Shown in pieces: positions 18,029 through 24,738 of a stretch of 64,000 nucleotides of DNA. The translations under genes were made by a program, and so were the position numbers. The notes under the pieces are model-generated. The model searched no databases and was not told the DNA's origin. It saw nothing but the letters and a program-made list of their open reading frames with translations. Numbering within the stretch: the stretch's first letter is position 1; the number at the start of each line of letters is the position of its first letter. Origin of the DNA: Panonychus citri (Eukaryota; Arthropoda; Arachnida; Trombidiformes; Tetranychidae); contig NW_026515450.1 of the NCBI RefSeq assembly GCF_014898815.1, forward strand, positions 620,001-684,000, given 5' to 3'.

Positions 18029-19266
18029 CAATAATCTGTTGTTATAGCTCTATTTGAATTTATTTGAATCACACTATCATATATTCCAAATACAATCATG
18101 TGTAATCCCTCAGTCAAAGCTTCGGTAAATTGTATATCAATTCGAGCACTCCCCCTTTTAATCATTGAGAGAGCTCCAGAGTCTGTTGCCAATGTACCAT
18201 CATCTGTAAGATCAAACACAAACAATGGGTACTTGTCAGCATAATCAGAGTACTTGATATTAATTTTAGGCACTCCAAACTCTTGATTCATAGCTCTGAA
18301 CATGTTGTAATACTCTCTCATATAAATCTTGTTTTTGAAATCAGGTTTGAATGCTGAACTTGGAATCTTGACACCATTAACAACCAATGACATTTCCTTC
18401 ATGTCTTTATGTTTAAATGAAAATGCATTGGTCGTAATGTCACCATTAAATGCCTTATCAGTTACAAATCCAATTATTACTTTTCGTGGTAACTGTCCAT
18501 TGTAAACATTATCGATACTACTGGCAGCAAATCCGTTCACAAGGTGATAAGATTTAACTTCATTTCGTTGAAAGTAATACTTGGCCATTGATTTAGCTAG
18601 ATTTTGTTCAATAGTCATCTGAACAGGCATGAATAACTTTACTCGCCTAATGAATAATGACATTTGTTCAAACTTTAATGAAATTGATCCCGACTTTGAA
18701 CATGTTAAGCCAAAAGTTGCAGGTGCCAGTTTGAACCGTAAAACAATAGGTACTCCATCAATCAAAAACTTTTCTTGTTGAAACATTGGTGCGTGAATTG
18801 GTAGAATGAAATCAAATGAATCTTTAATTCGATTGATTCTTTTATCTTCATCATCAATCAATTGACAAGCATCAACAGGTGATTTATACTTGAAAAACAA
18901 ATCTTCGATAAATGATTGGTAATGAAACAAACTATTACCTGTCGTTACATTCACATTTCCGAGATAAACATCAAGTTCTTCGAATAATGATACAGCATAG
19001 TTATTCACGGGTGTAATTGTATCTGTAGCTAGTATTGGATCTTTGTACTCAATTTTGATTTTTCCATGTAAGTAAGAAGCTGATAGATCCGTATAATGTT
19101 CAGACGAAGGTACAACAAATTCAAAAACTTTCGCTTCATCAAGGGATCCTACAGGTCGATATTCAACATCATACATTGATTCAACAACAGTTTGTGTAGG
19201 TGGTAATTTGAATAAATCAAGCTCAGCAATAGTGGCTGGTGATGATTCATTGTGTATAAATTCCAT
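18028..19266 (-). CDS. Major capsid protein (double jelly-roll, hexon-like)
   Basis: 412 aa. The sequence has the strand-rich character and recurrent motifs of Polinton/adintovirus major capsid proteins: an N-terminal region with ...VEYRPVGS..., a long central part with ...FDFILPIHAPMF... and ...SLKFEQMSLFIRRVKL..., and a C-terminal ...GLHMIVFGIYDSVIQI... strand. The length and its position between the minor protein and protease match the family. Trimers would form the pseudo-hexameric capsomers. The frame is intact. The ATG overlaps the preceding stop in TAATG, and the gene's own stop overlaps the protease ATG in TGATG. No TATA box lies in front, so it is probably read from the promoter at 19743-19749 as part of a three-gene mRNA. 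Confidence 0.92.
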   Translation of the reverse strand: MEFIHNESSPATIAELDLFKLPPTQTVVESMYDVEYRPVGSLDEAKVFEFVVPSSEHYTDLSASYLHGKIKIEYKDPILATDTITPVNNYAVSLFEELDVYLGNVNVTTGNSLFHYQSFIEDLFFKYKSPVDACQLIDDEDKRINRIKDSFDFILPIHAPMFQQEKFLIDGVPIVLRFKLAPATFGLTCSKSGSISLKFEQMSLFIRRVKLFMPVQMTIEQNLAKSMAKYYFQRNEVKSYHLVNGFAASSIDNVYNGQLPRKVIIGFVTDKAFNGDITTNAFSFKHKDMKEMSLVVNGVKIPSSAFKPDFKNKIYMREYYNMFRAMNQEFGVPKINIKYSDYADKYPLFVFDLTDDGTLATDSGALSMIKRGSARIDIQFTEALTEGLHMIVFGIYDSVIQINSNRAITTDY

Positions 19267-19712
19267 TATTTCTTGTTGAAAATGTCACGAGTTGTTCTCT
19301 TTGATTTTCTTTTTGTCTTGTTGACTGGTCTCTTTTTACCTGTTGTTTTCTTTTTAATTGTTTTCCTTTTATATAACCTTTTTCTTCCTTTACCTTTTTG
19401 GATACTCTCAACCTTCTGTTGAAGTTTAGTTAGACCCTTTGATGCTAAATTAGTTACACCAGTTTTGAGTGCTTGTTGAATTTTTGGATCTTGAGCAACT
19501 TTTTTACCTAATTGTAATCCCTTATCTAAAGCTTCCTGTCCAAGATATTTAATTAGTGGCATAGCAAGTCTTGATATAAAACTTCCAAATCCGTACCCTC
19601 GTTGGTAACGTGGTGCTCTAACAACTCTAATATCACCAAATCCAGAACCAGTTTGACTTGAGTAATAATGACTAAAGTCACTATCTTTAGGACAATAAGC
19701 TTTTCGATGCAT
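19266..19712 (-). CDS. Basic/amphipathic minor virion protein (adenovirus pVI/core-like)
   Basis: 148 aa. The N-terminal third has a Gly/aromatic region (SQTGSGFGD, QRGYGFG), then an amphipathic helix around SRLAMPLIKYLGQEAL. The C-terminal ~40 residues are highly basic (KGRKRLYKRKTIKKK and similar), suitable for DNA binding and nuclear entry. This build resembles adintovirus proteins compared with adenovirus VI, a membrane-lytic protein, or with core proteins; which of the two is not resolved. It is the first gene of a probable three-gene transcript with capsid and protease, preceded by TATAAAG 37 nt before the ATG and joined to the capsid gene by TAATG. Confidence 0.72.
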   Translation of the reverse strand: MHRKAYCPKDSDFSHYYSSQTGSGFGDIRVVRAPRYQRGYGFGSFISRLAMPLIKYLGQEALDKGLQLGKKVAQDPKIQQALKTGVTNLASKGLTKLQQKVESIQKGKGRKRLYKRKTIKKKTTGKKRPVNKTKRKSKRTTRDIFNKK

Positions 19713-19742
19713 ATCGATGATAGTTTAGAAAACGCTGTTGGT

Positions 19743-19749
19743 CTTTATA
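19743..19749 (-). promoter_or_regulatory. TATA box of the minor protein / capsid / protease transcript
   Basis: TATAAAG on the minus strand, first T at 19749, 37 nt before the ATG at 19712. It contains the stop codon of the penton-like gene (GTA TAA AG). Confidence 0.65.
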
Positions 19750-20758
19750 CAACTTTTTTACGAAAGTCTAAACTCAGAAACATTCTTCCATTACCCTCAA
19801 AGGCAACCTGATCTCCACTATCATGTGTTGCCAATACACTTATGCTTTCAATATGGTTTTTTCGAATAGGGTAATATATTCTTTGATTAAAAGTACAATA
19901 CCCAATGTCCTTATAAATTCCACTTGTTAATGGGACAGCTCGAAGTACAGGAGCTTGTGTACCTCCAATCATATGATCACGTATAATATCAGTGTATAAA
20001 TACATTAAAAAAATTTTATCATTTGCAGCGTCCAAATTGAATTTTAGAGACGGAGGAAGCAACTTTTCCTTATTTACATAAGACCACCAATTATCTTCCA
20101 GCTTATCAATTCCCAAGACTTTTTTTACTTTTATGTTAAATATTGGTACATAAATGCAACCGTGTAAATTATTCTGAAGATGGTCTTTATCCATTTTCCG
20201 AAGATAATATTTAAAAGGCATCACGTACTTGCCTGCTTCGTTGAAAACTGAACATTGTACTTCGGATAAGCCATCTCCATATGACTCTACGATTCCCATA
20301 GAATCAACACCAAAGTAGTGTACACCGATCTGTAATTTATTAGTTCCGATTTTCAACGGATAGTCAGCAGGTGTAGTCTCTTTTATGTACTCGCTTGGTA
20401 ACTCTTTCATCGTTTCATCGAAACTTTGCTGTAAACTCTGCAAAATTTTTTCAGGAGAATCGTTCAAAAAAAATGGAACTGTTTTCATAGGTGACTCATA
20501 AACCCAATCATTAGTTATAGAAAAATTTTTTGTATTTCCGGTGTATGCATAAAAACGTTTCACTTTTAGTATATATTTAATCTCAGCTTCCCCAACAAAT
20601 TTAAGTGGAAAATATACTTCTGTTAAAGCTGCTTCCCAATCCCCATTCAACTCAAGAGGAGGATCAATTCGGTTTTGAAAAGCTGAAATTGTGTTTTCAG
20701 GGTAAAAATTCATTGATCCATTTGAAACTAGATCAATTGTGAATGAGTCTCTATCCAT
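19745..20758 (-). CDS. Penton-like minor capsid protein (single jelly-roll)
   Basis: 337 aa from the ATG at 20758. The frame is open further upstream only through a TTG at 20797. The N-terminal signature DSFTIDLVSNGSM, then YPENTISAFQ and PPLELNGDWEAAL, followed by a ...YFPLKF... strand, is characteristic of Polinton minor capsid proteins that form pentameric vertices. The rest is beta-rich with no membrane segment. The start lies 8 nt inside the integrase ORF, so the two genes overlap. A TATATAA at 20839-20833 could serve it. The stop codon is part of the TATA box of the next transcript. The frame is intact. Confidence 0.85.
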   Translation of the reverse strand: MDRDSFTIDLVSNGSMNFYPENTISAFQNRIDPPLELNGDWEAALTEVYFPLKFVGEAEIKYILKVKRFYAYTGNTKNFSITNDWVYESPMKTVPFFLNDSPEKILQSLQQSFDETMKELPSEYIKETTPADYPLKIGTNKLQIGVHYFGVDSMGIVESYGDGLSEVQCSVFNEAGKYVMPFKYYLRKMDKDHLQNNLHGCIYVPIFNIKVKKVLGIDKLEDNWWSYVNKEKLLPPSLKFNLDAANDKIFLMYLYTDIIRDHMIGGTQAPVLRAVPLTSGIYKDIGYCTFNQRIYYPIRKNHIESISVLATHDSGDQVAFEGNGRMFLSLDFRKKVV

Positions 20759-21851
20759 CCTTACTCGTCTTACTTTCGTCCCAGATCCAGGTATCAAACT
20801 TTTTTGGCCATCCTTCCCATCGTATCAAGTGCTTATATAATCTTTTCCTTCGATCATAAACACGATCAAGTACTTTGGCCACTCTATACTCTGAATTAGG
20901 GTCGTATTTAACCTTTTGGACTTCTTCCGGATAGAAAATTGATGTAATGTTTTCATCCATCAAGTCTTTCAGCTTGTAAACAGTATGACCAGGTGTCTCT
21001 TTAACTCTTGAGACTTTAAACACCTCATCAGTCCATTGTTGACTAGCACTTTTGTCACCAGTCAAAGGGTTTAGAGGAATTTTCACATGATCATCTACTT
21101 TAATTGTTCTCTTCTTTTTAGGTCTTGATTTAATTGATTTTTGAATTGTTTGTACAATTTCCTGTTGATTGTCTCTGGTAACCAGTCTTGGACTCGTTTT
21201 AATTGTTCTATGAAATGAGTTGTTGTAATTGTCAACAATCTTTTGTAGGTCATCAATGTACCTATTTGATCTCTTGTGATAAATATATCTGTATATTCTA
21301 GCTCTTAAAGTTCTTATAAATCTTTCAGCTAGTGCACATTTTATCGAGTTATCGGTTGTTGTGAAATAATGAACCCCAACACTTGAACAAAAGTCTTGAA
21401 ACCTTTTGTTTTTAAACTCTTTACCTTGATCGGTCTGTAACTTGGCTGGTTTTCTACCATTTTCAAATAATTTCCTAAAAGCACCTATAATTGTTGATGA
21501 TGTTTTGTCTTTAACAGACTCAACCCAGGCAAATCTACTCAATACATCGATTACTACTAATAGATACCGGTTATTGTCATTGTCTTTAGCCCAATATGAC
21601 ATATCCATCAAGTCGGCTTGCCATTGTTCATCAAGCCTATCAACTAATACAGGTAAACGTAAAAAGTTCTTTTTTCTCGATCGGAAATTTGTATATGTCT
21701 CTTGGCCCTGTAACCATTCCTTGACAAAATTTACATCAATAGTTGGATCAACGTTCTTGACAGCATCATGTAGTCGATTAACACCACCAAAACTTCCAGT
21801 GTTGTTGATGTCATAATAAACACTCTTTAAAAGTTCTTGACGCTTGTCCAT
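20751..21851 (-). CDS. Retroviral-type integrase with C-terminal chromodomain
   Basis: 366 aa. The RNase-H-fold catalytic core has D80 (WQADLMDMS), D141 (LQTDQGKEF) and E176 (ALAERFIRTLR), the last two 34 residues apart. The C-terminal ~45 residues (about 321-358) form a chromodomain with EYRVAKVLDR, HLIRWEGW and DTWIWDE, including the aromatic residues that bind methyl-lysine in such domains. Polinton integrases insert the linear genome with 5-6 bp target duplications; the chromodomain probably steers target choice. All catalytic residues are present. It overlaps the penton-like gene at its 3' end and the small 77-aa ORF at its 5' end. No TATA box is found at the standard distance. Confidence 0.95.
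   Translation of the reverse strand: MDKRQELLKSVYYDINNTGSFGGVNRLHDAVKNVDPTIDVNFVKEWLQGQETYTNFRSRKKNFLRLPVLVDRLDEQWQADLMDMSYWAKDNDNNRYLLVVIDVLSRFAWVESVKDKTSSTIIGAFRKLFENGRKPAKLQTDQGKEFKNKRFQDFCSSVGVHYFTTTDNSIKCALAERFIRTLRARIYRYIYHKRSNRYIDDLQKIVDNYNNSFHRTIKTSPRLVTRDNQQEIVQTIQKSIKSRPKKKRTIKVDDHVKIPLNPLTGDKSASQQWTDEVFKVSRVKETPGHTVYKLKDLMDENITSIFYPEEVQKVKYDPNSEYRVAKVLDRVYDRRKRLYKHLIRWEGWPKKFDTWIWDESKTSKDG
20833..20839 (-). promoter_or_regulatory. Possible TATA box of the penton-like gene
   Basis: TATATAA on the minus strand within the end of the integrase gene, 81 nt before the ATG at 20758. A start about 31 nt downstream would exclude two out-of-frame ATGs near 20814-20822. Weaker case than the other right-arm boxes. 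Confidence 0.4.
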
Positions 21852-22060
21852 TTTATAAGTGGCAGTGTTTTTTGTTTATTTCTCTTTTTCAATGGTCTCT
21901 TTTCAAACTCCTTTATAGCTTCTTTGAACGTCTTTTTATATTCTTCTAAACGTGGAGGCTCAATAGGTTTTTCAACAACTTCTTGTACTTCTTTTATATT
22001 GTTTTTAAGTAATTGATACTCTTTTTCTGGAATTAACACCATCTTTGATATTGTGTTCAT
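21827..22060 (-). CDS. Small charged ORF between core-X-like and integrase genes, unknown function
   Basis: 77 aa, rich in Lys and Glu with a coiled-coil-like central region (EVQEVVEKPIEP, RLEEYKKTFKEAIKEF) and a basic C-terminus (KKRNKQK). Its ATG overlaps the stop of the preceding gene in TAATG, and its 3' end overlaps the integrase start by 25 nt, so it lies in a tightly packed coding series. It could be a small virion or scaffolding protein. No family recognised. Confidence 0.6.
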   Translation of the reverse strand: MNTISKMVLIPEKEYQLLKNNIKEVQEVVEKPIEPPRLEEYKKTFKEAIKEFEKRPLKKRNKQKTLPLIKWTSVKNF

Positions 22061-22407
22061 TACATGTACTTGTTGATCAACTTTTCACCAAAGTATGATA
22101 GAGCAGGTAACAGTAGTGCTGGTAAGAAAGCTCCACCTGTTTGATACACAATTTCTTTACGTTTCTTTAAAGGAACCCCTGACTTTCTTGATAAGAGTCT
22201 TATCTGAGCCTTAAACTTGCCAATTTTCCTTTGTTGTATTTGATTGATAGGTATATTTCCGTTTAGTGTGTTTTTACTTATATCTGAAATTGCATAGAAT
22301 ATACAAGACTTTGATTTTCTTAATAACTTATTTCTTTCAGTTTTTGATTTTTCATTAGCAAGTCTCTTTAATGTCGGTAGACACTTGATGACTCCTTCAA
22401 CTGTCAT
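22060..22407 (-). CDS. Adenovirus core protein X-like small virion protein
   Basis: 115 aa. The N-terminal and central parts are very basic (SKTERNKLLRKSKS, RKIGKFKAQIRLLSRKSG, KKRKEIV) and end in a hydrophobic TGGAFLPALLLPALSYF segment. The pattern 'basic stretch, then Q(T/K)GG(A)FLP and a hydrophobic helix' recurs in adintovirus proteins likened to adenovirus core protein X. Expected role: DNA condensation or membrane interaction in the virion. A TATAAAA box lies 34 nt before the ATG. The stop overlaps the next ATG (TAATG). Confidence 0.75.
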   Translation of the reverse strand: MTVEGVIKCLPTLKRLANEKSKTERNKLLRKSKSCIFYAISDISKNTLNGNIPINQIQQRKIGKFKAQIRLLSRKSGVPLKKRKEIVYQTGGAFLPALLLPALSYFGEKLINKYM

Positions 22408-22434
22408 GTTGAATAACGTTAAAACATCAATTTC

Positions 22435-22441
22435 TTTTATA
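22435..22441 (-). promoter_or_regulatory. TATA box of the core-X-like gene
   Basis: TATAAAA on the minus strand (within TATATAAAAG), first T at 22441, 34 nt before the ATG at 22407. The predicted start is about 3 nt before the ATG. Confidence 0.7.
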
Positions 22442-22445
22442 TAAA

Positions 22446-23078
22446 TTATAGTGGATAAACATACATTGGGTCATCATTTTCATTGAAGTTGTTGGCTAAT
22501 AATCGAAGCTTTTCAGGTGTGTCAGGTTTCAAATCAAAGAACAGGTATGAATAAGGTTTCGATGTAGCATCTTCGAAGATCTGTTGAAGTTTTTTAATCT
22601 TTGATGGAAACATTTGACGCGCAATATTTGAAATCATTGATTTGTCTCTCGGATTTTTGAAACACACTACATACTGACTATTTAAACTAATGTTTCTCAT
22701 CTCTTTACCTTTAACAAAAAAGTTTTGAGTTATAAAAATTACTGATATATTACGATGATGTGAACCACGTGTAAAAAGATTACTTATAAAACTCTGATTA
22801 GCTGCTTCAAACATCAAATCATCTATTATTATCCATTCAGGGTCAGCTCCTCCGGCTTGGTTAATCATATCCTCTTGGAGCCCTTCTACAAAAGTAACAT
22901 TACTCATTGAACTAAATTCTTTTTGATATTCTCCATAAAAGTAGGTTATTTTAACTGGCGGGGGGTCACAAATTTTCTCTGCTAGGTTTATCATATTTCG
23001 CACAAAGTATGTCTTACCAGAGCCTGTAGGCCCAGATACATACATTGTGAATGGATGCTTCAAATGAACAGAATACAT
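22446..23078 (-). CDS. FtsK/HerA-type genome-packaging ATPase
   Basis: 210 aa. Walker A is GPTGSGKT (16-23). Walker B is WIIIDDLM (82-89), with D86/D87. A sensor-like ...NISVIFITQNFF... strand follows, then ...NSQYVVCFKNPRD..., an arrangement shared by Polinton, adintovirus and poxvirus A32-type packaging ATPases. It pumps DNA into preformed capsids. Length and motifs are normal and the frame is intact. TATAAAA lies 34 nt upstream of the ATG. The gene ends just before the TATA box of the core-X-like gene. Confidence 0.95.
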   Translation of the reverse strand: MYSVHLKHPFTMYVSGPTGSGKTYFVRNMINLAEKICDPPPVKITYFYGEYQKEFSSMSNVTFVEGLQEDMINQAGGADPEWIIIDDLMFEAANQSFISNLFTRGSHHRNISVIFITQNFFVKGKEMRNISLNSQYVVCFKNPRDKSMISNIARQMFPSKIKKLQQIFEDATSKPYSYLFFDLKPDTPEKLRLLANNFNENDDPMYVYPL

Positions 23079-23105
23079 TTTGTGTTTAATTAATTTCTTT
23101 ATTCA

Positions 23106-23112
23106 TTTTATA
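23106..23112 (-). promoter_or_regulatory. TATA box of the packaging ATPase gene
   Basis: TATAAAA on the minus strand, first T at 23112, 34 nt before the ATG at 23078, in the short gap after the membrane-protein gene. Confidence 0.7.
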
Positions 23113-23120
23113 TTAAATCA

Positions 23121-23372
23121 TCAAGTTACAATTGATGAGGGAACTGATACATTGGGAGAAGATTTTCTATCTTCAGCTTTATAATTTCTGTAACGAGGGG
23201 TCGGCAATAGATAACCAAGTGATGATCCTAAAAGTGCTGTCCAAAGTGGTAAGTTTCCCGTCTTGAATACTATATTGGCGATAGCAGTTACCACCATTGA
23301 TAATAGAACCAATATTTGTACCGAGAAAAGCACCTTCTTGCACCAAATCCTATATTCTTCCGCTTTGTCCAT
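23121..23372 (-). CDS. Small two-span membrane protein, unknown function
   Basis: 83 aa. Two hydrophobic segments, about 12-34 (VLFSVQILVLLSMVVTAIANI) and about 40-56 (LPLWTALLGSSLGYLLP), are separated by a short FKTGN turn, with a charged Ser-rich tail. There is no cleavable-signal look. Small membrane proteins occur in several Polintons, but I do not recognise this one. TATAAAG sits 35 nt before the ATG, inside the 3' end of the TBP-like gene, which supports it being transcribed as its own unit. Confidence 0.65.
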   Translation of the reverse strand: MDKAEEYRIWCKKVLFSVQILVLLSMVVTAIANIVFKTGNLPLWTALLGSSLGYLLPTPRYRNYKAEDRKSSPNVSVPSSIVT

Positions 23373-23395
23373 GATTAACTTTTACTAAGAAAAAA

Positions 23396-23911
23396 TTATC
23401 CTTTATATAATTGTTCAAACAGAATGAAGTATTTTTCTATATCGATAATGTCACGAATACCAGTAACAGTAACTCGTCCGGTTCTTTTGAATATGATGAA
23501 AATTACCTTTGTGTTATCAACTTTAACATGTACACCTGGAAATAGCTCAGGCTCATATGAATAATAAGGAAATTTATTGAGATGATAATATTTGAAATTC
23601 GAATTTAATCTCGAATGTGCGACAATATTTACTACCTTGGCTTCTGTTTTATATAAATTATCTGGATAAAGATCACAAAACTTGTCAATTAGCTCATATG
23701 CAGCGGCATAAGTTTTTACTCCTGTAACATTGATCTTACCAGAATTGAATATTAATAAACAACCACCATCAAGCTTCAGTATTCCTCCTGAAAAACGTTT
23801 GGGATAATCAACAGATGGACAACATGCTTTCACGATTTGTCGATCCAACTTATTATTCAATTTAAATGATATTACAATATTGTTGATAACAATTTCTTCA
23901 CAAAGCACCAT
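23396..23911 (-). CDS. TATA-binding protein (TBP) homologue encoded by the viral element
   Basis: 171 aa, the size of the TBP core alone with no N-terminal extension. Two direct repeats are evident. Repeat 1 has NNIV (10-13), YPKRF (36-40), LLIFNSGK (52-59) and VTG (62-64). Repeat 2 has VNIV (94-97), YEPELFPG (119-126), IFIIFKRTGR (137-146) and VTG (149-151). YEPELFPG is the signature of eukaryotic TBP repeat 2. The four phenylalanines that kink TATA DNA in TBP map to F40, F55, F124 and F141, and the groove-contacting Asn positions map to N11 and N95, so DNA binding looks preserved. Repeat 1 is the more divergent. It lies between the membrane protein and the second IAP, in a cluster whose promoters carry TATA boxes. 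A role as viral initiation factor is inferred. Confidence 0.88.
   Translation of the reverse strand: MVLCEEIVINNIVISFKLNNKLDRQIVKACCPSVDYPKRFSGGILKLDGGCLLIFNSGKINVTGVKTYAAAYELIDKFCDLYPDNLYKTEAKVVNIVAHSRLNSNFKYYHLNKFPYYSYEPELFPGVHVKVDNTKVIFIIFKRTGRVTVTGIRDIIDIEKYFILFEQLYKG
23401..23407 (-). promoter_or_regulatory. TATA box of the small membrane-protein gene
   Basis: TATAAAG (within TATATAAAG) on the minus strand, first T at 23407, 35 nt before the ATG at 23372. It is embedded in the last codons of the TBP-like gene. Confidence 0.65.
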
Positions 23912-23919
23912 TTAATCAA

Positions 23920-24473
23920 CTAGTGATAAACGTAGTATTTTCGAATACTAGTTTTACAAATTGGACACGAATCAAGATCAATTGCACAGTCCGTACAAGA
24001 CACTGTATGTTCACAAGGATGGAAAATACAACCAATTTCCTTTTCTCTACAGATTTTACACTTGTATCTGCCGATATCCACTCGGTAGTTCTGGTTTTGT
24101 ATTTGTGGTTTAGTTTCTAAAACACAACGTAAAGGAAAATCGCAACCACATTTTACATACATAAAATAGCAGTTTTGCTATGTATACCATGTTCAACGAA
24201 TGGATCATCATCTGTCTGCCAATTGAAAAGTACACTGTCACAATGGAAGCAAACTACTTTATCTTCGTTACCTTCGTAGAAAAATCCAGCGTCTGTTAAC
24301 TTTCCAATGTCTATATCCGGCCTTGGCCAATTAACAAATGATTCAAGACGAGTTATAGGGTTTCTGTACTCTGGATGACGTGGTCTTGAACCACCAATAC
24401 CATTATAATTGTAATGATATCTGTATGGGTATATTCTTGCTATTTGATCATACTCGTCAAACGATTCAACCAT
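23920..24473 (-). pseudogene. Second inhibitor of apoptosis (one BIR plus RING), broken
   Basis: From the ATG at 24473, which follows a TATA box by 37 nt, the frame encodes an N-terminal region and most of a BIR domain (RLESFVNWPRP, then C-x2-C in CFHC, then the BIR histidine), ending at 24153. The C-terminal RING (CKIC, CEH, CTDC, CPIC) lies in another frame, 23920-24162. The frame homologous to the BIR end changes just after the histidine codon at 24189-24191. In the RING frame a TAG at 24178-24180 precedes the final BIR cysteine. Hence BIR and RING are not in one readable frame in the genomic sequence. Intended function as for the IAP at 4119. An intron is less likely because no splice pair keeps the BIR cysteine. 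A longer frame upstream to 24599 would lie before the predicted transcription start. Confidence 0.75.
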
Positions 24474-24502
24474 GATTAAAAGAAAATTGAAATCGTCAGC
24501 TC

Positions 24503-24510
24503 TATTTATA
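24503..24510 (-). promoter_or_regulatory. TATA box of the second IAP gene
   Basis: TATAAATA on the minus strand, first T at 24510, 37 nt before the ATG at 24473. This box argues against the longer upstream frame being the natural start. Confidence 0.65.
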
Positions 24511-24643
24511 CCTGAGAAAATATGTCGGCTATAAATAGACTGTCTCGTTACAAAGTGACTCATTTTGTGTATCAAAAAGAAAGAGAAAAAGAAAGACAAA
24601 AGAAAGAGAAAGAGTAAGAGAGGTGGTTCATACTGTGTATGAG

Positions 24644-24733
24644 AAAGTAAGAGAAAAAGAAAGAGATGAGAAAGAGAAAAAGAAAGAGAAAGTTGAAAAA
24701 AAGTGGCCTCAACTGTGTATTTTAACTACTACT
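24644..24733 (-). repeat. Right terminal inverted repeat (90 bp)
   Basis: Perfect inverted copy of 778-867. On the plus strand it is purine-rich (GAGAAAAAGAAAGAG...) and ends ...AACTACTACT. The sequence just inside (about 24560-24643) is a further purine-rich tract that resembles the TIR in composition but does not align with the left end. Confidence 0.93.
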
Positions 24734-24738
24734 ATTTC
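24734..24738. repeat. Target-site duplication ATTTC, right copy
   Basis: Direct repeat of 773-777 immediately outside the right TIR. This fixes the element boundary and indicates integrase-mediated insertion. Confidence 0.75.

Larger units (their letters stand above)
778..24733. mobile_element. Integrated adintovirus / Polinton-Maverick element, about 24 kb including a nested retrotransposon
   Basis: The element is delimited by perfect 90-bp terminal inverted repeats starting AGTAGTAGTTAAAA and by ATTTC on both sides. It encodes the defining Polinton/adintovirus set: protein-primed type B DNA polymerase, retroviral-type integrase with chromodomain, adenain-like cysteine protease, FtsK/HerA-type packaging ATPase, double jelly-roll major capsid protein and penton-like minor capsid protein. 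Early-type genes read rightward on the left, the morphogenesis cluster reads leftward on the right, and the two groups converge at about 17.6 kb. Removing the nested LTR element leaves about 16.6 kb, within the usual Polinton range. The polymerase, one IAP and a dUTPase are broken, so this copy is probably defective, although its ends and capsid genes look intact. Confidence 0.95.

Noticed and set aside
20759..20797. Longer N-terminus for the penton-like protein beginning at 20797
   Set aside because: The codon at 20797 is TTG. The first ATG is at 20758, directly before the conserved N-terminal motif.
24474..24599. Longer N-terminus for the second IAP beginning near 24599
   Set aside because: A TATA box at 24510-24503 places transcription downstream, and the extra residues have no IAP character.
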